Positions 1-10,154 of a DNA stretch of 64,000 nucleotides are shown one piece after another. The position numbers and the translations under genes are program-made. Origin of the DNA: Mesorhabditis belari (Eukaryota; Nematoda; Chromadorea; Rhabditida; Rhabditidae). The notes under the pieces are model-generated. The model had not been told where the DNA came from, searched no databases, and was given only the letters and a program-made list of their open reading frames with translations. Position 1 is the stretch's first letter. Every line of letters begins with the position of its first letter. Location: NCBI GenBank assembly GCA_958450365.1, contig CAUEEP010000920.1, forward strand, positions 335,501 to 399,500. Reading direction: 5' to 3'.

Positions 1-89
1 TTTAGAAATACGGTAAAGACAATGGAGTTACAGACGCGCGAAAGTGCGAAAGTGTTTTTTCAAATATGATATTTCATTGTCCAGTAGTG
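1..89. repeat. Right end of a palindromic MITE (CACTACTGG family)
   Basis: This is the right arm of a terminal-inverted-repeat element that is complete at 36734-36963 and 38329-38779. The shared sequence includes TACAGACGCGCGAAAGTG and a terminus reading CATTGTCCAGTAGTG followed by TA. It lies in the intron just before the first visible glucosylceramidase exon. Its left part is outside the window. Confidence 0.75.
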
Positions 90-105
90 TATGTTCAAAG
101 TTTAG

Positions 106-2535
106 GTAGCGAATATACTTTGGCTAAAGTGTCAATTGGGAGCAATGCCTTTTCAACAAGAGTTTACTCGAACAATGACAATGATGGAGACTTCAACAAC
201 TCGAAGTTTTCGTTGACAGCCGAAGATCGTCAATATAAGGTGCTAAAGTAGAACAAATATTGTATCTAGAAGATTTCCAGATTCCTTTCATCCTCCAAGC
301 AATGGCTGCTACAAATGAGGGGAATTTGACGGTTGTCGCTTCCCCTTATGCTCCTCCAGCTTGGATGAAATCAAATGGCAAAGCACAGGTAAGGGAATTG
401 AAATTGTCTTTTGAGTCAAGCTATAACAAAGTCTAGGGTGGTGTCCCAATGAAAAATCCATACATGGGCGAATATTATGGAGCCTATGCTGACTATCTTA
501 TCAAGTAAGTTGAGTCATTGGACTCTCTCAAAACTCTGGGAAGTCGATAAATGCTTTTGAAAAATCTATATTATATTCAAATCAATTTTCAGGTTCATTC
601 AGTACTACAAAGCTGAAGGAATTCCAATTTGGGGGCTAACAATTGGAGCAAGACCCTATGAGACTGGAAGTGATAAGAACTACCCGACTCAGACGTTGAG
701 CTTCAATGCAACAGTACAAAGGTATGTTGAGTATATGTTTATAAATTCAGACAATTTTAGGGACTTTATCAAAACTTTTATGGGAATCTATATGGAAAGA
801 TCGAATGCTGCTAAAGATACAAAATTGATGATTATCGATGATGGAAGAGGATTATTGCAAGATTGGGGAGCAACGGTTGAGTAGAAAATAAATTAAACTT
901 ATTCTTTGTATTAGACATGGTTTTAGATCGGGATTTTTTTGGATCTGACCTAAAAATTCGCTTTTCGGATCGGATCTGATCCGAATTTTCTTTTTCGGAT
1001 CGGATGAAGTCGCGATCTGAAACCATGTCTACTGTGTATGATAACAGATTAACAATCAGCGGAAACGCTCAGCTCGTTCGCGTGTTCCGCTGAGGAGGCG
1101 GGGGAACCCATTCAAATGGCTGAAATTACCATAACCCATGTTAAACCAGCCCCCTTTTTAAAAATGGACCTAAAAGTCAGATTCCACATAGCTGAAAACC
1201 CCTGGGAGCAAAATATCGCGCGTAAAAGCTGAATACTTTGCTTTTTAACCGATAGAGCAAACGATAGAGCAAAGCAAGTAATTACGGAGTGTCGCATTTG
1301 CGCACAGACAAACAGACGGGCAGACAGACGTCTCTTCTGTTTTATATAGTAGATAGGCTTGCTTCCAAATCAAATTATCTATGCATAGCAAAATCTCAAG
1401 CGCTCAATTTCAGATCCTTGATGATGATATGGTCAACTTGTATACGGCTGGGTTTGCTATTCAGGTAAATAGTTTCGAATTCGTCCAAATTGTTGCAAAC
1501 GTTTCCAGCAATACGGAGACGAGGAGTCAGCGCCGGCTATGACATCGATTGTCCACACTCAATGGCGGGACAAGTTCTTTTTGTACACTGAAGTGGGTTT
1601 AGGGTTGGCTACACGTATGCCCAACCAATAGAGATTTGATTGAAGTATAAACAGCTTTAGGCTGCAACAGGATGGGATCCCTATGATTATCCGGGAGTGA
1701 AAATGGGGTGGTGGAATCGAGCCGATCGGTACATGATGTCGTTGATTGAGGTTTTGTTCTTCAATTTCACACCAAGTTAAGCAACAAAATCTGTTACAGA
1801 ATATTTCCCAATGGGTCTCCGGCTGGATTGACTACAATCTTGTTCTTGATGTGAACGGAGGACCTAGCTGGGCGAATGTCTCTTATGACGCACCAATTAT
1901 TGTCAATTCGACGGCGCAAGAATTCTATAAACAACCCACTTACTATGCGTTAGCACATTTCAGGTTTTAATGGTTACTGAATTAAGAGGTTGAATCCAAT
2001 CTTTAGTAAATTTATCAGACCAGGAGCGACAAGAATTGAGCTCACCAATAACGATGACATAGTGGAAGTGAGTGAATTTGTTGTGATTTTGTTTGCTCAA
2101 GGTTTGACTGATCAATAAGCTATTATCAGGCAAATTATATTGATGAATAAGTCTTTCCTTTTCATACTCCCGTTGAAAAAGGTTTTACGGAAGCATGAAA
2201 AGAAACGAAAAGACTTATTCACCAACCTAAAAATCATACAATCAACAACGTTTTTCCACTATAAAACCAAAAATCAAAGTACTCATTTGCGAAATTTTCA
2301 GATTGAATCAGTTGCAGTAATCAATCCATGGGGTCAACGTGTACTCATTCTGTTGAATAGTGGCTTATCATGGGTTTACAATGTAACAATTGTTGACACA
2401 GCTCGACCCAGTATCTTTTATTTTATTAAACTCTATGAAAACCACTATTTAGACCAATTCTTGAACATTCAAATGGGGCCACGAGAGTTCAGGACGATTC
2501 TCTGGGATGCGCCAAATCATAACAAAGAAAAATGA
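106..2535 (+). CDS. Glucosylceramidase-like protein (GH30, GBA family), 5'-truncated by the window, acid/base Glu replaced by Arg
   Basis: Eleven exons join in frame with GT-AG introns: 106-239, 281-388, 437-504, 593-721, 761-875, 1414-1464, 1509-1592, 1661-1750, 1800-1963, 2007-2067 and 2302-2535 (stop TGA). The order of family landmarks matches lysosomal glucosylceramidase, which cleaves glucosylceramide: APPAWMKSNG, YADYLIKFI, FLYTE with the nucleophile Glu (GAA at 1590-1592), GWIDYNLVLDVNGGP, APIIVN, EFYKQPTYYALAHF, and a C-terminal beta-sandwich exon. At the acid/base position, where the family has NEP, the codons read Ala-Arg-Pro (AGA at 651-653). I see no frameshift or stop across the exons, so this looks like an expressed but catalytically crippled paralogue, or a gene newly decaying. 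The N-terminal exons and signal peptide are outside the window. Caenorhabditis has several gba paralogues and I cannot choose among them. Confidence 0.85.
915..1030. repeat. Small palindromic MITE in glucosylceramidase intron 5
   Basis: The ends are inverted repeats: AGACATGGTTTTAGATCG on the left and CGATCTGAAACCATGTCT on the right. The interior is made of GGATCGGAT/ATCCGATCC blocks that fold on themselves. The rest of this 538-bp intron (about 1030-1375) ends in CAGACGGGCAGACAGACG followed by a TATATAGTAGATAG tail. That tail looks like the end of a dispersed element, but I cannot name the family. Confidence 0.6.
2143..2222. repeat. Foldback remnant in glucosylceramidase intron 10
   Basis: GAATAAGTCTTTCCTTTTCAT is mirrored about 50 bp later by ATGAAAAGAAACGAAAAGACTTATTC. 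The core resembles the ends of the TTAGGCTTCCAGAAAGTC MITE family found at 3867, 10523, 17195, 21356 and elsewhere, so it may be a short internal-deletion copy. It leaves the splice sites of the host intron intact. Confidence 0.45.
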
Positions 2536-3254
2536 ATTCTCGAAAATAAAGAAATTTCGAATTTCGAGACTTTTTGAACGTTTGTTTATGTCTCCCGCTC
2601 TATCAAAAGCAAATCGATTTTGATTGAAAACATCTGGAAACCCTAAAAATAGTCAGAGGGCTCAAAATGCCGAGTCATTCTCAATGGATAAACATTTATA
2701 AAAAGAATTCTTAGAATTTTATATTCTTAAAATAGGAAGACCTTTTAGTCTATTTAAAAATTTTTCAAAACCTTTTGAAGCTTTGATTTTGATACATTCA
2801 ATTTTTGCAATCCAATTTAGCTAAACCAATCTGGTTCGACTTTCAGGCTTAATTTAATTCCCATTGCAAACTTTTTCCCTGAATGTTTTTGGTTTTTACG
2901 CAAAAGAGCGAGTGGGCGAAAATCGATTCCTTCCACTTTTTGAGGATGAAAAAAACAACTGAAGTCTCAAAAGAGAACGAAGAAATGAGAGAAAAAGAAA
3001 AGGCGAACGGTGAAAGGCTTTTTTTTTGACTAGGAAAAGAGAAGATAGAGTGCAAGCGAGAGTGGATCTCTTTTCCTTTTCTTATCGCAAAATAAATGTC
3101 CCTTTCTCCTCTGCATCTCTTTCATTTTCTACTCTCTTTAGTGCCAAAAGGCCAAAAGGCCAAGCGAAAGGCTCCGTGAGGAATACTGGCACAAATATCC
3201 GCACTTCACTTCTATTTTAAAGCTAATTAACCGTTGTATCCCTATCTCAAACAT
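2536..3254. other. Intergenic DNA between the glucosylceramidase gene and the tandem array
   Basis: No open frame here shows exon-like boundaries. The stretch is AT-rich. It has a purine-rich block at about 2940-3060 and a pyrimidine-rich block at about 3065-3140, which may include the 5' flank of the first four-TM gene. I see no RNA gene or transposon end. Confidence 0.5.
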
Positions 3255-3467
3255 AGCCTATTCTGGTGCGACTTCTCAGAAAAATTTGTGGTCTTTATTT
3301 GTGATAACTCGTGATCTTGATCTTTAGATTATCTTCTACAGATCTTGGCCGTTTAAGCCAGCTTTTTCTTTCTGTAATGCAAGCTAAACCTTACTCCCAA
3401 ATCATTTAAACTTTACATCACTTTAGTGTTGACTATGGTGTAAAAGTAAACGAAATTCTTCTAGAAA

Positions 3468-5874
3468 ATGACTTGGTGTTGGCGTCCAGAACGCATCGTC
3501 GATCGCGAGCCCCTTCCCACCGATTATCGATGTTGTTGTGGATGTTGCACATCAAAGGTGGATGTTGTGGATGTTGCATATCGATGTTGCACATACATTT
3601 TCATCAAATTATAAAACAAAGACCCAACTTTTTAAAGCAGCAAAAAGAAACTTTATGGTTTTAGTGCGGATTCACTTTCATCACCATTGTCAATCTGGCC
3701 ATTGTTGCTTTGATCGGTTTGCTACTTCTACCCGGTTTGCTCTTGGGTGGTCCGATTGTATGGGTGAGTTATAAATCCTTTACGCTTGCCTATTCTTAGA
3801 GTAACTTTTAAAAGATCGGTTCAATAATGGAGAAGTGACAAAAAGCAAAGCACTAGATTTCTCATATTAGGCTTCCAGAAAGTCTTTTCTTTCCTTTTCG
3901 TACTTCCGTTTAAAGCCAACAAATGCACCAATTAAACTACGGTTTTTTTCATCAGAAAGCCAAATTTTTTTCTGCAAACTAACATTAAAACGAGTTTAAA
4001 ATGTCTTATTTCTGGATTTCTTTGGGAGCATGAAGCCGGGTAGTCAAGAAGGGCGACGGCTCGATGATGCTATTTAGAAATTTACCTAAGGAAACCTATC
4101 TTCGTGTCAATAGATAAAAGATGGAGCACAAAAAGTTAGGTGTCTGGCCAAATTTTCAGAGAAATTCATTCAGCCAGTTTCTTCGTAGAGTTTTTTATAG
4201 ATTTTTACGAAAAACACGTTTTTATTAGGTTGTCCAGTTATGAATGCGCGTTTTTACTATTTTGTAAATTTCTCAAGATATCGAACAGATTTATATGAGT
4301 GTTATATATCATTCGAAAGCTGAAGATCTCCTCTACATTTTGGAATAAAAAGTATTTGAATTCATTCAACTTTTTGGGAAATTGACTGCACAAAGGGAGT
4401 GGTCGTTTTCGAAAAAACCCATTCCAGCTTAGCTATTCCTCAGGTTTTATGGTGTAAAATAACCGCCCAGAAAAGACGCTCTGAAATTGTTATATTTTAA
4501 AAAAAGTTGTATTGATATATCTATTGGCCAAACATCGAACGGTTAACTCAATTTGAGCGGAGCCAAAACTTGATCCAAAGGCATCCTTCCATTTTTTTTG
4601 GCCACCTCTTCTTCTGTGCAGTCAATTTGCCCAAAAGCTGAACAAATTCAAAAACTTTTTATATCAAAATGTAGAGGAGATCTTCAGCTTTCGAATAATA
4701 CTCATATATATATTTTTCTTGATTTCGGTATCTTGAGAAAATCTTGAGAAATTTACAAAATAGTGAAAAACGCGCATTCATAACTGGACAACCCAATAGA
4801 TCGTCGAAAACGCGGTTTTCGTAAAAAGCTATAAAAGCTTCTACGAAGAAATTGACTGAATGAATTTCTCTGAAAGCTTGGCTATGTACATAACTTTTTG
4901 AGCTCTATCTTTTATCTATTGACGCAAAGATAGGTTTGCTTCGAATTTGCTTGAAATTGAACCCAAATTGACTTTAAAAAAAAGATGGGAAATTGAACAA
5001 TTAACACATTTTATATAGAGCAAACCATAGGTTAATTAATGAATTTGCTATGAAAAAGAACGAAAAGACTTTCTGGACAGCCTAATAGTTTTGTTTGATG
5101 TAAAGTTTACAAGCAAAAAAAAAAGTGTTAAATTTCAATAAATTTATAGATAATCTTCGCCATCCCAATCGCTCTGATATTTTTGTGGTTGTATCCTTCC
5201 GTGCAAGCCATTCGAACCGAGAAACCAGTCTACATGCAAATCGTCTGGATTGCAAATGTAGATTTTAAAAAGTCAAAATCAATATTTCGCAATAATGCGT
5301 CGAAGCGAGTACCTAATTATAGCTGATCATCACTTCTCTCGGCTTTTTGTACTTGATCGTCCTGGCGATCGCTTCTCTGATTACAATGAGGTAAATCTTG
5401 AATAAGATTTGAATAGTAAGTAAGTGAGATGCTTGTTACTATTTTTAATGTAATTTGCAACTATTTTAATGCAATCTAAAAACTTCAGCACTGCGACAGA
5501 TGACCGGGAAAGAGAGCAAGCCGCCACCCTTTTCGCCAGTAAGCTTTCTCAATGTTTGGTTTGTTTGGCTTGTTTTGATTAAAGCACTAGTCATAAAATG
5601 AGAACAATACTTAACAATAAGCTTATTAAGGAGTGATTATCCGAGTTGTGTTCGATCTCTTGTGGACTATCTGGGGTCTCTGTCTGATCTACTCGTTCTA
5701 CTCATATCTCAGGTTTGGACTGAAAAATAGATTAAAACGACACCGCCTAAGCAGATTAACCTCAATCGATTAACTTCTAGGGATCGCCAGTTGTGGTTGG
5801 AGGGTCGTGGAACCGACATGCCAAAAGTGCCTCATCCATATCATATGGAAAGTGCTCCAATGTATGAGCCTTAA
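3468..5874 (+). CDS. Four-TM membrane protein, LAPTM4-like, array member 1
   Basis: Seven exons (3468-3557, 3665-3763, 5150-5257, 5323-5390, 5489-5538, 5631-5712, 5781-5874) encode about 196 residues. The N-terminus is basic and Cys-rich, ending DYRCCCGCCTSK. Hydrophobic segments follow at about 33-60, 64-82, 100-120 and 141-163. A conserved KPVYMQIVW lies between TM2 and TM3, and the tail is a short polar sequence ending SAPMYEP. Human LAPTM4 proteins also begin with an RCCGCC motif just before TM1 and act in late endosomes/lysosomes, so a related role is inferred, not shown. Intron 2 (1386 bp) is large only because a MITE with a nested second MITE sits in it. This copy keeps CGF at the start of exon 2, where members 2 and 3 read SVF. 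Confidence 0.8.
3867..5085. mobile_element. Palindromic MITE (TTAGGCTTCCAGAAAGTC family) in intron 2 of member 1
   Basis: The element is flanked by TA on both sides. Its ends are TTAGGCTTCCAGAAAGTC and the inverse GACTTTCTGGACAGCCTAA. The two arms are long imperfect inverted repeats, for example ATAGATAAAAGATGGAGC against GAGCTCTATCTTTTATCTAT. TA duplication and TTAGG termini suggest a Tc1/mariner-superfamily, non-autonomous element. There is no transposase. A different MITE is nested at 4225-4796. Confidence 0.8.
4225..4796. mobile_element. Nested palindromic MITE (TTAGGTTGTCCAG family)
   Basis: The termini are TTAGGTTGTCCAGTTATGAA and its inverse ending CTGGACAACCCAA, flanked by TA. The interior is also self-complementary, with copies of ATTGACTGCACA and TGTGCAGTCAAT. 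It is absent from the equivalent intron of unit 3, where the intact target reads GTTTTTAGATAGTC. Confidence 0.85.
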
Positions 5875-6832
5875 AAAAAGGACGAATGCCATAATCAGTT
5901 ATCATTTTTCAATGTATTATATTTGTGAATTGCTTTTGCTTGCCTGTTTTTCTGTCATACTCTCTGATGTTACTTATGGTCCTATATATCTAACAGCTTG
6001 TACCTCAACGGTTAAACACAAGCTTTACTAATTTATCATTTGATTCCTAAGATATGTATCATTGTATTGATGTGTATGTTATGTCCGATTTAGATTTCCT
6101 TTTGATTTAGACTCATCTAAATCGGACCTTCAATTTAGTTTCAGTTGTTGCTTTACATTTTCCAGAAGTTTTCAGAATACTTTTTCGATAAGTTGTGAAC
6201 CGCAAACAAGTTGATTTTCTTGAAACAAAAGTTGAAAACAAAAAATGCAAAAACAACAAAATTTGAACAAAAATAAAATAAAATTAGACTGCAACAAGGA
6301 AAATTAACAAAGACAGGGGAGAGTTAAAAAATTAGTATTTAATTGCATCATGCCGGTTTCATTTTTTTGAGTAACCTGAGTTTTTGAGTAAATGACAAAA
6401 AACCGCATATCTTGTGTTCATATGTTCTATCTAAATATGCTATTTTGTTACCTTTCCAGGCGTGCAATCGGTAAGTACCAAGACAAGTTTAAAAACCAAC
6501 AAAATCATGATTAGTTTTTACAACTTAGACTGTGATGACATCGCGAGTTGCAAAGGATTTTTCTTGCAGGCACATCGATTTGTTGAGCATCCCCCAGTAC
6601 TTAGACAATGTTGTACCCTAACCAAATAAAAATTAGTATCAACAATAACAAAAAACACTACCTTGTTCTTCTGGCGAATAGCCACTAAAAAGTTACCTAA
6701 CTCTGGCAGCCTAAAAATTGGAGAAATATTGAGGAAATCGGTGCGCCTTCATCCTATTTCGCGCCCCAAATCATTTATTGTTTTGTAGCTTATTAGCTGA
6801 GTATCTTGGGTTAAAGCCTATATAAGGTAACT
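5875..6832. other. Spacer downstream of member 1
   Basis: No coding region was recognised. A short inverted repeat, TCCGATTTAGAT and ATCTAAATCGGA, lies at about 6085-6127. The tail has a TATATAAGG box just before the LINE-related region. The corresponding spacer follows member 2, but most of it (about 800 bp) is missing after member 3. Confidence 0.5.
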
Positions 6833-9800
6833 GTTATTCATTTGGTTTGGTTCTCTTTCATTTTCTTTCTGCTTTCCTCTCATTGTGTGAAAGTTGTGTC
6901 CTATCATTCTTTATCGGCTATTGGAGGGAAAAGGAGTAAACTCATTTCCCCCCGTAACGTCTGTTTCGTTTCTCGTTGCAAATGTTCACTCAATAATTTC
7001 ACAAAAACTTCTTAGTTACGTGCAATTTTTGTCCAGATCTCTCTCTTACGATGTTCTTGCCTTTTGTGAGACCTGGCTGACTGAAAACACTACATCTTCT
7101 ATCTTAGACCCCGCCTCTAACTATTCCATAATTCGTTGTGACCGTATCTTTAATGATAACAAAGTTCGAGTGGTGGTGTTATCCTATTCATTCGCCGTTC
7201 TTATAACTTTATCCCTGTTACTAGTCAATCAGTCTCAGGTTGCGAGATAATCATTGTTGATATATTCGCTCATTCAGATTCCCCCTCGCGTATCTTTATT
7301 GTTTATCGTCCCCCACATGTTAACAACCAGGGTTCTTTCCATCTTTTTACATTCCTTGAAGATTACTTGCTACCAAATCATCCAAATTTCCTGCTTGGCG
7401 ATTTTAATTTTCCTTTAACTGTTTCTCTAGGACTTTTATCTAATTGATCGCATTTTCCACATTTAGAAAACTTCCTGTCAGCCAACAGCTTAGAAATTTT
7501 AAACAAATTCCCTACTTTCAGGAAAATTTCGCATATTTTAGACCTAGTTTTAACTGATTCTCCTCATTTAATTTCAGCTATTTCACCATGTCCTCCCATT
7601 GGTGGTGCCGTCTATGTCTTTTAATTTAATTTGTCTTTTCGTCGTCTATGTCTTTTAATTTAATTCTGCATCATTTTACCTCTCTAAAAGGACCGGATGA
7701 TGGTAACCGTGCCTTTTGGAGAGGTAATTTCGGTGCTGTCTGTCTTTCTTTAGCGCTCTTCAATGCAAGGTTTCTTCCCCGATTAGAGATGGACATCAAG
7801 GAGTGTTATGCTGACTTCTTTGAAGAGATGAAATCGCTGTTGGACGAAAATGTACCTATTTCAACCAGGTTTACCTTTTCTTATCCCAGTCACATATCTC
7901 GAGCTAGGCAAAGGTTAGAAACAGCTTGGCGTTATCGCGATTCCCCCATTACGCATATCTAGAAAACAAGCTAACTAAGTTTGTCAAGAATATTGAGGCC
8001 AATATTGAACGGAAATCCGTTTTTAGTCCTAGTCCCAAGGCTTTTTGCTCATACGTCTATTCTAAGATTAACCCAAACCACGATTCCTCTATTAAATGTA
8101 TATTTGACCCCCTTCGCAACTCGTTGATTTTCGAAAATCACAAAATTGCTAATTCCTTTGCTCAATATTTCTCCAGCGTTTTTGTAGTTGACGATGGTAG
8201 TTGCATCCCTGTTCTTCCCGCCCCAGCACATACTTGCGCAGCCCTAATCGTCACACCAAGACTTGTCGAAACAGCAATTAGTAAGCTTAGCAATAAGATT
8301 TCTTACACCCCAGACGGAATTCCCTCTTTTGTTATACGGAAAACTAAGTTTCAAATATCATCACTACTTGCTAAACTTTTTAATCTGTCACTTCTAACGG
8401 CTAAGATCCCTAAATTTTGGAAAGACTCAACAATTTCGCCACTTTTTAAGAAAAGAGAGCGGAACGCGCTTGCAAATTATAGACCCATCGCGCTCACCTC
8501 CTCTATTTGTAAAGTCTTAGAAATAATTATTCGCGACCACATTATTCATTATCTAAATGAACATAATCCAATTGATAAAAATCAATTCGGCTTTCTTAAA
8601 AACCCCTCTACCTCCGACCAGCTAGCTCTTGTGCGCATGACTGGCTTCTAGCTAAAGCCAAAAACGATCAAACTAGCTGCGTTTTCATTGATTTTTCCAA
8701 AGCATTCGATCCTGTTAATCATAGATTTTTAATCGCCAAACTAAATTCACTAGGTCTTCCCATATCCATCACTAATTGGATTGCAAATTGGCTTACCGAA
8801 AGGACTTTTCACGTCCGCTTAGGCTCTACCTTTTCGAATGACTTCCCCATTAGTAGCGGAGTGCCCCAAGGGAGCGTTCTTGGTCCTCTTCTTTTCCTTA
8901 TCTATATTAATGACATTAACAGTTCGACCTCCCTAGGCACAAAAGTCCGACTCTACGCCGATGACCTTAAAATTTATAGGGTACTTCGTCCCAGAGCCCC
9001 ATCCCTGATTTTATCCTTCTCCAGAAGGATCTTGATTCGATCCTTCTGTGGAGTAAATTGAAACTTAACATTGTATCGGACAAATGTAGACACGTTACAT
9101 TTGGTGCATTACATATCCCTTTAAATCTACACTACAATTACCACAGGGATTGGCCGATGATCCTGTAAAAGACCTTGGTATACTGTTAGTTCCCTCTTTA
9201 AAATTTAATCCTCACGTAAATTACATTTCAAAAAAAGCTTCTAGAATTTCTAACATAATACTTCGCGCCATTTGTTTCCCTAAAATCGCGACTTATCGCA
9301 GGGCTTTTATAACCTATTGCCGGCCTTTGCTCGAGTATGCCACCATCGTATGGTCACCTTCCATTAAGAAACTTATTACCCTGGTTGAAAATATCCAACG
9401 GCGTTTCACTAAAAAAGCATACATTCGTTGTTTCCCATCTTCTCTTATTCTAAATTATGGGACTATACTTATAGTTTTTGATTTAAAACCCCTTTTATAT
9501 AGCCGTATTTACTTTGATCTTATTTTTTGCTATAAAATTCTTTTCCACCCTAAGTCGCATCCTAAATTTCAAAGCCTCTTGAAAATTGTAGAAATTTATA
9601 GAAGTTCACGTAGTCATCCTTATCAAATTTCGGTCGGTTCTCATCCCCATCATCTTTTCCTTTATCATTCTTTTGTGAACCGTATTAGTAGGGTTTGGAA
9701 TAAGCTCCCGTCTGGCATCTTCTCGTCTGTAGGACAATAGTATCTGTAAGTATCTGTAAACGAATTAGATCTTATTGCCATGTCAAATCTGCCCTATATT

Positions 9801-9947
9801 TAATCTTTTTTTGTATCTGTGTTTCCTAACTGTACTCTTAATGTACTATCTTTAGTTTTCTCTCTTTTTTTGTTGAAAGTATTGTAGCAATATGTTATAT
9901 GCAGCCATGATTATCTGATTCGCTTCTATTCGCCCATGAATAAAAAC
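6833..9947 (+). mobile_element. Degenerate CR1/jockey-type non-LTR retrotransposon, copy 1
   Basis: The order is an apurinic endonuclease-like domain, then reverse transcriptase, then a C-terminal extension. Endonuclease motifs are LAFCETWL, YRPPH and LLGDFN at about 6900-7450. RT motifs are ANYRPIALTS, FIDFSKAFDPVNH, SGVPQGSVLGPLLF and LYADDL, with the YADD codons at 8954-8965. Frames break at about 7250, 7450, 7960, 8640, 9010 and 9060, so no functional polyprotein can be read. The 3' end is GAATAAAAAC at the border with unit 2, without a visible simple-repeat tail. Exact 5' limits are uncertain: about 70 bp at 6833-6903 also occur in unit 3, which has no LINE. Confidence 0.85.
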
Positions 9948-10154
9948 AGCCTATTCTGGTGCGACTTTTCAGAAAAATTTGTGGTCTTTATTTGTGATAA
10001 CCCGTGATCTTGATTTTTAGATTATCTTCTACAGATCGTTTAAGCCAGCTTTTTCTTTCTGTAATGCAAGCTAAACCTTACTCCCAAATGATTTAAACCT
10101 TACATTTTTTTCGTGTTGACTATGGTGTAAAAGTAAACGAAATTCTTCTAGCAA

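Larger units (their letters stand above)
3255..9947 (+). repeat. Tandem unit 1 (6.69 kb): four-TM gene plus LINE
   Basis: The unit begins at AGCCTATTCTGGTGCGAC. The same sequence recurs at 9948 and 16620, so the unit spacings are 6693 and 6672 bp. Gene, intronic MITE, nested MITE, spacer and LINE are colinear with unit 2. From the second-intron MITE through the 5' part of the LINE, units 1 and 2 are nearly identical. Exons 1 and 2 and their flanks differ visibly from units 2 and 3. Confidence 0.9.

Noticed and set aside
7648..8651. LINE open frames as host genes
   Set aside because: They carry endonuclease and reverse-transcriptase motifs, occur twice with shared frame breaks, and are absent from unit 3. 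They are transposon remnants.
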